DNA of 64,000 nt from Costus lasius (taxonomy: Eukaryota; Streptophyta; Magnoliopsida; Zingiberales; Costaceae): positions 33,309,565-33,373,564 of the forward strand of contig CM050451.1 in assembly GCA_027563935.2 (NCBI GenBank), given 5' to 3'. A model generated the notes under the pieces. It saw only the letters and a list, made by a program, of their open reading frames with translations. It made no database searches and had not been told where the DNA came from. Within the stretch, counting starts at the first letter, position 1. The number at the start of each line of letters is the position of its first letter. This document shows, piece by piece, positions 37,352 to 48,106 of this stretch. Position numbers and translations under genes: made by a program.

Positions 37352-38289
37352 TGAAAAGCCCTGAAAACTAAGGGGAGTCCCCTTCAAGGGGGAGCGAAAC
37401 CCTAATCAGGTGGCGCATAAACTTTTGGCAGCGGTATTAAGGGTTTCAAAAGGATCTTTCGCAAGTTCATATGATCAACTTAAGTAAACTTGAATTCATA
37501 CCATAGCCATTTGCGTTGGATGGCGATTTGGAAGAATAGAGAGCAATGTAGATCTCCTCCAAAAGGTTCACACACAAGATGAAGATCGCCAACTCCCTTG
37601 CGTTCCTTGTGCTAGCAAGTCTCCAAGGTCTTCCTTGTCGAATGGAAGGGAATGATGGTTGAAGACTCTCTCGGCCGAACTCTCTCCTATGTTCACCCTT
37701 TTTTTTCTTCTCGAGTGACTCGTCGATAGGAAGAGGCAAAGAGGAAAAACGATGAGGAGACGTTTTCATCAAACGTGGAGACGTTTTTCCATAATGGGAA
37801 AAACCGACATCCAAATAAGGAAAACCGATTACTCCATGCGTTCATGCGACTTCATGCGTTCATGCGATCTATGTGTTCACTCCATGTGAACCGATCGCTC
37901 CTCTTTGAACCAAGCCATGGTTCAATTGCATTTGGTTTAAAAACCAAATCAAAATTAACCCAAGCCATTAGTCCAGATCACATTAAACCCTAAGGTTGTA
38001 GATCTGACCGTCCATCACTTGATGCTCTTGATTTTACCAATCTGGCACCAACACTCTCGATCAAAGCTTACCGATCTCAAGCCCCAATCAATCAAACATG
38101 ATCAGACCAGATCTCACTTACAATCAGAGTTTAAATCCCTTTAAACTGAATCAAAAATAATTCAGTCCACACGATCTAACATGAGTTAGCTATATCATCA
38201 AATTGTGCGACCCTGAGGGTTTCCTTTAATGTCAGTAACGATAACTTACGTTATCACGAACAGTGAGGGGTATCTAGCAACACATCACT
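37352..38289 (-). repeat. Element C 5' LTR, first piece
   Basis: 938 bp, starting TGAAAAGCCCTGAAAAC on the plus strand. Interrupted after TCACT by element E. The remainder is at 56302-57085. Confidence 0.93.
38285..38289. repeat. TSD of element E, left copy (TCACT)
   Basis: TCACT precedes E and recurs at 56297-56301. Confidence 0.95.
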
Positions 38290-39986
38290 TGTTGGGGTAT
38301 GCCCTTAAGGCTAATGTTTGAGGCCTTGGGATTGTAATAGTATCATGTAATAAACTGTTGTGTTTATAAAGGCATGGTTATTATTCAGGTTGTTACCTTG
38401 TCTGCTGTAATAAGTGTACTTCTGAATAATGTCTCAAAGCTGTTCAGCTAGGCTGACAGGCTATATGTCCTTAGTCGAGATATCTTGGTGAACATGAGAC
38501 AGCCTTGATATGATTGAGACTAATATGTGTGCTAATCTTATAGGATGCTTCGAGCATGGAATAAGATGTAGACTCATGGGTACATTGGATGTACTGGACA
38601 GACCCTACTGGGATATTCCATTGCTTGTCACAATGTGAATGATCCTTGTAAGCACTAAGTGGCACATGTCCTCTGACTTGAGATCACTTGTGTTTCTAAA
38701 TGATGATTGTCATTGTCTTGAGGTAGTTCAATATCATTTGAAACATAATGATTATAGACTATTTTGGATGGTGAGCTTGAATCAGGTTAGGGCACTAGTG
38801 ATAGACAAAGGATTGCCGTCTCCTTGTTTAAGGAGTGTGATGTTCTAAAAGGGGCCCCCCCCTATATGAGATGATTGAGAAAGTGTATGGCCATACCCAG
38901 ATGACTATGTTCATCTGATCTAATCATGCTCATCATGTTGGAGTTACAAGCTTGACATGCTTGTCCAATATGAACATCCAGTGGCAAAGGAAACATGTAT
39001 GCCTTGTGAGTTTGATTCACACTTGTGCCATGGTTTGGGTGTAGTCTTGGAAGACTATTTCCTTTATATCGGGAGACAGTGATGTGTTGCTAGATACCTC
39101 TCACTGATCGTGATAACGAAAGTTATCGTTACCGACATTTAAAGGAAACCCTTAGGGTCGCACAATTTGATGATATGGCTTACTCAAGTCAGATCGTATG
39201 GACTGAATTGTTTGGGTTCAGTTTAGAGGAGTTTAACCTCTGATTGTAAGTGAGATCTGGTCTGATCATGTTTGATTGATTAGGGCTCTAGATCGGTAAG
39301 CTTCGATCGAGAGAGTTGATGCTAGATCGATGAGATCAGAAGCATCAAAAGGATGAACGGTCAGATCTTAAACCTTGGGTTTATTTTGATTTGGACCAAT
39401 GCTTGGGCTGATTTGATTTGGTTTATTGAACCAAAATCAATTGGATCGATTAAGCTTGAACCGGTTCACATGTGTGAACGCTTGGTTCAAAGCATAAGCG
39501 TTTTGTTTTGATCGGTTTCGAAATCTCTCCTTCATGACATTCCATTTATGGAAAGTCATCATGGTGACTTGATGAAAAAACGCCAAAACGTTTTTGCTTG
39601 AAGGCTTCTCACTTTGGCGAAGAAGTGTGCTTGAGAGAGCATTATCGCCGAGAGTGGAGAGGTGGAATTCGGCCAAGCAAAGACTCCAAGGATTCTCCTT
39701 CAAACGATCAAGACCCCTTGAAGCTTTTGCTAGCACAAAGGCGTGAAGGGAGTAGCCAACTTCTTCTTGTGTGCGCGCCATTTGGAGGGGATCTATTTTG
39801 CTCTCTTGCTTCCAAGCCGACCTCCATCTCTATGGCTATGGTATAGATCTAAACTCATTCAAGTTGATCATATGGTTTTTCATATGCGATCCTTGAGAAA
39901 CCCTCTTTCCGCCATGCTTGCTAGAGGCGCATGTTCTAGGGTTTCCCCCCCCCCCCCCCCCCCCAATGAGTTAGGGGTTCTTTTCA
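38290..39986 (+). repeat. Element E 5' LTR
   Basis: 1,697 bp from TGTTGGGGTATGCCC to GGGGTTCTTTTCA. It contains a run of 20 C at 39945-39964 close to its 3' tip. Confidence 0.95.
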
Positions 39987-41928
39987 ATTGGTATCAGAGG
40001 AAGGTTTTCGATATGATCTATATGATTGCTTTGAAATGTTTGTGATCCATACATGTTGCGCTTACTTGATGCATGCTTTATTTACATGAAGTTTGCGCTT
40101 GTATCATGGTTACATGAAGTTTGCGCTTGTATCATGGTTACATGAAGTTTGCGCTTGTATCATGGTTACATGAAGTTTGCGCTTGTATCATGGTTACATG
40201 CAGTTTGCGCTCCCCCTTGAAGGGGACTCCCTAATGTTTGCGCTCCCCCTTGAAGGGGACCCCCTTAGATCTAAGGGTTATCAACATGCTAGATATGACA
40301 TATATCTTATGTTCTCAAGTGAAGCATGTTGTTTGTTATGTTTGCGCATGTTCTAAATGTTTTTATAAAACTTACATCTTGCGCGCATGCTTAGATCTAA
40401 GGTGCCCCTACTATAAATCCTTAGATGGGTTGATGGGGTTGAAAGCATCTACTATGTTAGATCCAAAGTCTGATCAGACCATCTGACAGCCTAGATGGAT
40501 CGACCAGATGGCACCTGTGCGCAAGCACAAGGTGGCCATAGGTTGATTGCATCTTAGGTGTGTAGCGAGGTCTGGTTGAGACAACTACTGAACACACATG
40601 AGTTAGGCCCGGGGTCACACCCGCTTGCCAAAACTCATGAGGGTGGTTCAGCCCTTGGCGCATGCATGGTTGATCATTAGGTCAACTCGGGTCAGTTAGG
40701 ACTCGGTGCATGCAAGGGCAGAGGATCTGACCAGATGGATGAGTGGATCCCTATCAATGGACCATTGTAAGGTTGTGAAGCACATAAGGAAATTAAAATT
40801 GATACCTATGGGGTTTTTCAAAATTTAATTTCATGATTGGATCACATGATGAATGATACCATATGCTTGTTTATTTAGTCTTATGTGGGTTGCCCTATTG
40901 TGTGCTGTGCTGGGGCCTGCGTGCCTGGTAAATTATAAGTTAATATTATTGTGATCTGCGAATCACTTTTTCATTTAATTTATAATATGTGTTTGACCTG
41001 CGAGTCAAAGCTTGTCTAGATAGAGCAAAATGTATTTTGACTAGACAAGAACATAAAAGCACACATCCAAAAGGAGTATTCACCTGGTGGCGCACCTGAG
41101 GTGCTCTTGGCGCTAGGGCCATGGGTTGGACCAGATGAGATGCTAAGGAGCTCAAGTGAAGACTTAAGTAAAATTAAGGTCTTACTAGGGTTCATGGGCT
41201 TTTACCACATAAGATCATGCTTTCTATTTATTGCTTATATACATTAGAACAGCATGAGTTTATCTTCTACTATCACCATAGGAATTGCATGATAGTAAAG
41301 AAGATAAAAGACCGTTAAAATCCAACGCTAACATATCAAGCTCGTAAGCCTTCTGACGCGAAACCTCACTGTTCTGACTATCGTTGGAGCCGTGTTGAAC
41401 CCACTCAGTGGGCACGTCCATCTATCTTCAGACGGTGCTGGATTTCACCTGCGTGTTACAGAGTAGGGATTTATCCCTTCTCGTTGCTCAGCATAGCACG
41501 TGGTGGTCCAGGGAGTAGGTCAGGTCAGCTTGACCATGTAGGCTACATATGTGGCGCATATGGTAGCACATGGAGGCAGCCATCTGTGGGATCAGAGACT
41601 GTGTTGTACCAACTCAGTTGGCACAGTCTGCTGGATTGCCCAGATGAAGGGGAATCGCACGGGTTGGCGATTGGCTGGACAGCCTACCAGAAATTAATGC
41701 TTGTCATCTCTGTGCATCTTATCTCGCCTGAGCGGGACACGGAGACCAAGTATGAAATCTGGATCCCATCTCACTAAAAGAGTATTACTCTTTCGGACTG
41801 TTTACTGGATTTTTCAGTCAGACAAAATAGTGAGAAAAGAATCTTTCTTAAGTCCTGGATTGATTCTGAACATTGATACTAACCTTGCTGTTCTTGCATT
41901 GTTGTAGATAACTGCAGCAACGAACACC
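39987..41928 (+). other. Element E 5' leader with primer site
   Basis: Primer site TGGTATCAGAGG at 39989-40000. Non-coding. It has a 28-bp tandem array (40083-40216), two CTCCCCCTTGAAGGGGAC palindromes (about 40209-40264), the twin CTCAG-loop hairpins (about 41394-41416 and 41606-41626) and a splice-acceptor-like tract before gag. It lacks the TTCGA-loop module seen in B, C and D. Confidence 0.75.
40083..40216 (+). repeat. 28-bp tandem repeat in the leader of E
   Basis: Four adjacent copies of a 28-bp unit (starting TACATGAAGTTTGCGC) begin at 40083, 40111, 40139 and 40167, with a diverged partial fifth at 40195 that runs into the CCCCTTGAAGGGG palindromes. Confidence 0.9.
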
Positions 41929-44900
41929 ATGAGCTTCAATGTGCGATCCCTACTGGAAAGGGAGAAGTTTGCTGGGCCGAACTTCTCTGACTGGTTTGGA
42001 CACCTTAAGATCGTTCTTAAGGCAGAGAGGAAACTGTATGTCCTCGAGACGGCAATACCGCCGCAGCCCGCTCCGAACGCCGCAAGGGCGGTTCGGGATG
42101 CCTATGAAAAGCACGTCAATGATAGCATTGATGTCGCTTGCCTGATGCTAGCGTCTATGACGCCACCGCTGCAGCGTCAGCATGAGGATATGTCGGCTAT
42201 AGAGATTATAGCGAACCTCAAGATGCTGTATGCTGCACAGGCGAGGACAGAACGCTATAATCTGACGAAGCTCTTCTTTCAGAGCAAACTGGCTGAGGGG
42301 AGCCCAGTGGGAGCTCACGTGCTCAAGATGATTGGGCACAAGGAGGCTCTGGAGAAACTGGGGCATACCATCAACCAGGAGCTTGCTGTAGATATTATTC
42401 TGCAGTCTCTTCCGCCCTCTTTCGATGCGTTCATTATTAACTTTAATATGAACAAAATCGATTGTACGCCGGCAGAGCTGCTGAATATGCTCTTGACTAC
42501 TGAGGAAACTCTGAAGGGAAAGCCTTCAACCTCTGTCTTAATGGTTCCTTCAAGGAACAAGAAGAAGGGGAAGAAGGGCAAGGCCCCTGTCAAGAACTAC
42601 AGCAAGGCACTGAAATAGAAGGTGAAGCGGTCGAAGGACAACAGGTGTTTCCACTGTGGCCAGCTGGGTCACTGGAAAAAGGACTGTAAAGCGCTCCAAG
42701 GAGATAAGAGGGGAAGCATCGCTTCTGGCTCAGGTATATATGTGACTGAGGTCATGTTATCTTCTTCTTCTATTTCATGGGTGTTGGACACTGCATGTGG
42801 AGTTCACATTTGTTCAAATGTACAGGAACTTAGGAGAAGAAGGCAGGTGGGACAGCATGAGGTAGACCTACGCATTGGAAACGGGGCACGGGTTGCTGCT
42901 GTTGCTGTAGGAGACTATTTCATTTCTTTACCATCTGGCATTGTATTAGAATTAAACAATTGTTATTTTGTACCCAGTATTACCAAGAATATTATCTCTA
43001 TTCCTGCTCTTGTCAGGAAAGGATTTGCCTTTGAATGCAAGATTTCAAAGTGTGTTTTAACTTATGATAATATTGTGTATGCGACTGGTTCAATTAACAA
43101 TGGGTTATTCATGTTGGACATGGAAAATTCTATACAAAACATTGATAATAAGAAAGCCAAGTATGCTGATAACAGCACCTTATTATGGCATAGTCGTTTA
43201 GGCCATATAAACGAGAAGCGCATTAAGCGGTTGCATGATCATGGACTGCTGGGATCATTCTCCTATGAGGAGATTGATACATGCAAAGCTTGTTTGATGG
43301 GTAAAATGACGAAGTCTCCTTTTCCTAACAAAGGTCAAAGGGCTTCAGGTTTACTTGACCTCATACACAGTGATGTGTGTGGGCCATTTAGTAAACATGC
43401 CAGAGGTGGCTATCAGTACTTCATTACCTTTACTGATGATTTCAGTAGGTATGGGTATGTCTATTTAATGAGACATAAAAGTGAATCTTTTGACAAGTTC
43501 AAAGAGTTCAAGAATGAAGTACAAAATCAGTTAGGCCGTAATATCAAGACACTTCGTTCTGATCGAGGTGGTGAATACCTGAGTCATGCATTTACTGACT
43601 ATCTAAAGGAGTGTGGGATTATCTCACAGCTCACTCCGCCAGGAACACCACAATGGAATGGTGTGTCCGAAAGGAGAAATAGAACGTTACTTGATATGGT
43701 TCGTTCTATGATGAGTCAGGCTACTCTTCCATATTCCTTTTGGGGTTTTGCACTGGAAACAGCTGCAAAGGTACTAAACCGAGTGCCATCCAAGGCAGTT
43801 TCAAAGACGCCATATGAGTTATGGTATGGGAAACAGCCTAGCTTGACATTTATCAGGATCTGGGGTTGCGAAGCTTATGTCAAAAAGCTCGCCTCTGGGA
43901 AACTGGAGAGCAGATCTGAGAAATGTATCTTTGTCGGTTACCCTAAGGAAACTAAGGGTTATTATTTCTTCGATCCCAAAGAGAACAAGGTTTTTGTTGC
44001 TCGGACGGCTATATTTCTTGAGAGGGAATTTCTTCTGCAAGAGGCCAGTGGGAGAGAAATAAAGCTGGATGAGAATCCAGAGGAAGGACAAAGTAGTCAA
44101 GCACAGTTGGATGAGCCTGAGCCAGTTGAACAGGTTATTGAACAACCTGAGGCTCAGATAACACGGGAACCGCGAAGATCGGGAAGGATCCGTCGTCAGC
44201 CTGAGCGCTATGACGGAGTCTACATCATTGATAATGATGAACCCCTCACTTATGCGGATGCGGTCAGTGGACCGGAGTCAGCTAGATGGCTTGAAGCTAT
44301 GCGAGCCGAAATGGACTCCATGTCAGATAACCAAGTCTGGGATTTGGTTGATCCGCCTCCGGGAGTAATCCCTATAGGCTGTAAATGGATCTTCAAGAAG
44401 AAGATTGACATGGATGGTAACGTGGTTACCTATAAAGGCAGGCTAGTTGCGAAAGGTTTCAAACAAATCTACGGGATAGATTATGATGAAACTTTCTCAC
44501 CTGTAGCCATGTTTAAGTCTATTCGGATTCTTTTCGCGATAGCAGCATATTACGATTATGAGATCTGGTAGATGGATGTGAAAACAGCTTTCCTTAATGG
44601 AAATCTGGATGAGGATGTGTATATGACACAACCTGAGGGTTTCACTAATCCATCGGATCGTCATAAAATATGCAAGTTAAAGAAGTCCATTTATGGACTG
44701 AAACAAGCATCTAGAAGCTGGAATATTCATTTTGATGAATCAATCTCTGAGTTTGGTTTCATCAAGAATGAAGACAACCCGTGTGTATATAAGAGGTTTA
44801 GTGGGAGCGTGATTACATTCTTAATCCTCTACGTCGATGATATCTTAATCATTGGAAATGATATTCCTGAACTGCATGCTGTTAAAGCATGGTTAGGAAA

Positions 44901-45813
44901 ATGTTTCCAGATGAAAGATTTAGGAGAAGCAGCCTATGTGTTAGGTGTGAAGATCTACCGAGATAGATCTAAGAGGCTTCTCGGGCTGTGCCAGAGTACT
45001 TACATCGATAAGGTCCTGGAGAGATTCCATTTAGAGAATTCTAAACGTGGATATCTTCCAGTCAGACATGGTCTGAATCTTTCGAAGAGTCAGTGTCCAC
45101 AAACACAGACTGAGAAAGATGAAATGGACAATACGCCTTATGCTTCGGCTATTGGGTCCATTATGTATGCGATGTTGTGTACTCGCCCAGACGTCGCTTA
45201 CGGGTTAAGCGTAACCAGTCGATTCCAAAGTAATCCAGGTTTGGCGCACTGGATTGCCGTCAAGAACATCTTAAAATATCTGCGGAGGACCAAAGATATG
45301 TTCTTGATATATGGTGGTCAGGAAGAACTCAGTATAGAGGGATATACTGACGCTTCGTTCCAGTCGGACCAGGAAGATTTCCGATCGCAATCAGGCTATG
45401 TTTTTAGCTTGAATGGTGGAGCAGTGGTGTGGAAGAGTTTCAAACAGTCAACTGTTGCTGATTCCACAACAGAAGCCGAGTATGTTGCAGCCTCGGAAGC
45501 ATCCAAGGAGGCAGTGTGGATTCGTAAGTTCGTGAGAGAACTTGGTGTCGTTCCTTCGAGTGCAGATCCTTTGGTTATCTTCTGTGATAACACTGGAGCA
45601 ATAGCACAAGCAAAGGAACCACGGTCGCACCAGAAGTCCAAGCACATACAGAGACGGTTTCACTTGATCCGGGAGATCATTGATCGTGGCGAGATCAAAA
45701 TATGCAAGGTTCATACAGATGACAATCTGGCAGACCCGCTTACCAAGCCTCTGGCGCAGCAGAAGCATGAGAAGCACTGTAATAATATGGGTTTGAGATT
45801 ACTCAACCATTAG
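41929..45813 (+). pseudogene. Element E gag-pol polyprotein, two TAG stops
   Basis: 1,294 codons in one frame with no indel relative to A and G. TAG at 42616-42618 (codon 230) directly precedes the KVKRSK stretch and the CCHC knuckle. TAG at 44569-44571 (codon 881) precedes MDVKTAF in reverse transcriptase. Both are CAG in the relatives, so each is a single C-to-T change. Protease, integrase, YVDD and RNase H motifs are all retained. Codon 230 is also TAG in element C. If both stops were read through, a full polyprotein would result; otherwise only a 229-residue capsid fragment is made. Confidence 0.93.
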
Positions 45814-45822
45814 ATTAAGTGC

Positions 45823-45833
45823 AAGTGGGAGAT
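45823..45833 (+). promoter_or_regulatory. Element E polypurine tract
   Basis: AAGTGGGAGAT directly before the 3' LTR. Confidence 0.9.
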
Positions 45834-47240
45834 TGTTGGGGTATGCCCTTAAGGCTAATGTTTGAGGCCTTGGGATTGTAATAGTATCATGTAATAAACT
45901 GTTGTGTTTATAAAGGCATGGTTATTATTCAGGTTGTTACCTTGTCTGCTGTAATAAGTGTACTTCTGAATAATGTCTCAAAGCTGTTCAGCTAGGCTGA
46001 CAGGCTATATGTCCTTAGTCGAGATATCTTGGTGAACATGAGACAGCCTTGATATGATTGAGACTAATATGTGTGCTAATCTTATAGGATGCTTCGAGCA
46101 TGGAATAAGATGTAGACTCATGGGTACATTGGATGTACTGGACAGATCCTACTGGGATATTCCATTGCTTGTCACAATGTGAATGATCCTTGTAAGCACT
46201 AAGTGGCACATGTCCTCTGACTTGAGATCACTTGTGTTTCTAAATGATGATTGTCATTGTCTTGAGGTAGTTCAATATCATTTGAAACATAATGATTATA
46301 GACTATTTTGGATGGTGAGCTTGAATCAGGTTAGGGCACTAGTGATAGACAAAGGATTGCCGTCTCCTTGTTTAAGGAGTGTGATGTTCTAAAAGGGGCC
46401 CCCCCCTATATGAGATGATTGAGAAAGTGTATGGCCATACCCAGATGACTATGTTCATCTGATCTAATCATGCTCATCATGTTGGAGTTACAAGCTTGAC
46501 ATGCTTGTCCAATATGAACATCCAGTGGCAAAGGAAACATGTATGCCTTGTGAGTTTGATTCACACTTGTGCCATGGTTTGGGTGTAGTCTTGGAAGACT
46601 ATTTCCTTTATATCGGGAGACAGTGATGTGTTGCTAGATACCTCTCACTGATCGTGATAACGAAAGTTATCGTTACCGACATTTAAAGGAAACCCTTAGG
46701 GTCGCACAATTTGATGATATGGCTTACTCAAGTCAGATCGTATGGACTGAATTGTTTGGGTTCAGTTTAGAGGAGTTTAACCTCTGATTGTAAGTGAGAT
46801 CTGGTCTGATCATGTTTGATTGATTAGGGCTCTAGATCGGTAAGCTTCGATCGAGAGAGTTGATGCTAGATCGATGAGATCAGAAGCATCAAAAGGATGA
46901 ACGGTCAGATCTTAAACCTTGGGTTTATTTTGATTTGGACCAATGCTTGGGCTGATTTGATTTGGTTTATTGAACCAAAATCAATTGGATCGATTAAGCT
47001 TGAACCGGTTCACATGTGTGAACGCTTGGTTCAAAGCATAAGCGTTTTGTTTTGATCGGTTTCGAAAGCTCTCCTTCATGACATTCCATTTATGGAAAGT
47101 CATCATGGTGACTTGATGAAAAAACGCCAAAACGTTTTTGATTGAAGGCTTCTCACTTTGGCGAAGAAGTGTGCTTGAGAGAGCATTATCGCCGAGAGTG
47201 GAGAGGTGGAATTCGGCCAAGCAAAGACTCCAAGGATTCT
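45834..47240 (+). repeat. Element E 3' LTR, first piece
   Basis: 1,407 bp matching the 5' LTR, interrupted after ATTCT by F. Substitutions from the 5' copy were seen near 46147, 47068 and 47140. Confidence 0.94.
47236..47240. repeat. TSD of element F, left copy (ATTCT)
   Basis: ATTCT precedes F and recurs at 56012-56016. Confidence 0.95.
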
Positions 47241-47963
47241 TGTAAGATCCAAGGATCTTAAGTTCTGGTAAGCAGTATTTTCTATGATAAATTATGATAA
47301 ATTATTTGGATTTAAATAAAATCATTAGCTGTGATATTGTATTATGATTTAAATAAAATTGTTGGGTGCTAATTAATTGGCTTATTGATTTTATGATGCC
47401 GGTTGTGGCCTTAATGTGTTTATGCTTATGATGCCGGTTGTGGCTAAACCCTACGAGTTATATGAACTTTGTGAACCATGTGAACTATGTGAAGTATGTT
47501 GCCAGTTATGGCAGTCTTATGAATTTGATTTTTGTGGCACCGCGGGCATCAGCCTGGTTTCGGTGTTTGGAGTCAGTTTATAAAATCGATTTTTGTGGAT
47601 TTGTTTTGAGATTGAAGTTGATGTGTATTTTTGCAATCGGTTTTGATACAACTGTAACTTGCATATGTCTAGTGCAAGTATTGCCTGGTGGCAGGTACCT
47701 TTATGGATTTTATGAATTGTAATCGGTTTTGATATAACTGTAACTTGCATATGTCTAGTGCAAGTATTGCGTGGTGGCAGGTACCCTTACGAGATTTATG
47801 AGATTTGAGTTTTGTGAATTTGTGTGTATGGATTTATGAAATTTTTCAGATCGTGTTTTCTTGAACTCGGTTTTACCTAGCATATGATCGATCTTATATG
47901 AAACATCCTGTATCAATTGTGAATTGTGCCATTTGTTTGGGGTTAAGAATGTGGGATGTTACA
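47241..47963 (+). repeat. Element F 5' LTR, internally deleted
   Basis: 723 bp. The first ~150 bp match the start of the 3' LTR and the last ~575 bp match its end. About 2,548 bp in between are missing, with the junction near 47390. The junction sequence is a chimera of two GCTTATTGA-containing sites, indicating loss rather than a gain in the other LTR. The promoter may have been removed. Confidence 0.9.
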
Positions 47964-48106
47964 GAATGGTATCAGAGGAGTTGGCTAGCTAAAACTTAGT
48001 TTGGGGGAAAACATGTTTGTGTATTGCTAGACACCTAATAGGTTTATGATTGTTTGCCTGACTATGATATGTGTGTGACTATGATATGCGTGTGTAGGCA
48101 TTTAAG
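47964..48106 (+). other. Element F leader with primer binding site
   Basis: TGGTATCAGAGG at 47967-47978, an initiator-Met-type primer site 3 nt after the LTR. A short leader of about 140 bp precedes the gag-pol ATG. Confidence 0.85.

Noticed and set aside
40083..40216. Regular 28-bp direct repeats that could suggest a CRISPR array
   Set aside because: The units are directly adjacent with no spacers, inside a plant retrotransposon leader; this is a simple tandem duplication.
47438..47722. 94-aa open frame in both LTRs of F (also 55486-55770)
   Set aside because: Identical only because the LTRs are identical; low-complexity composition and no recognisable domain.
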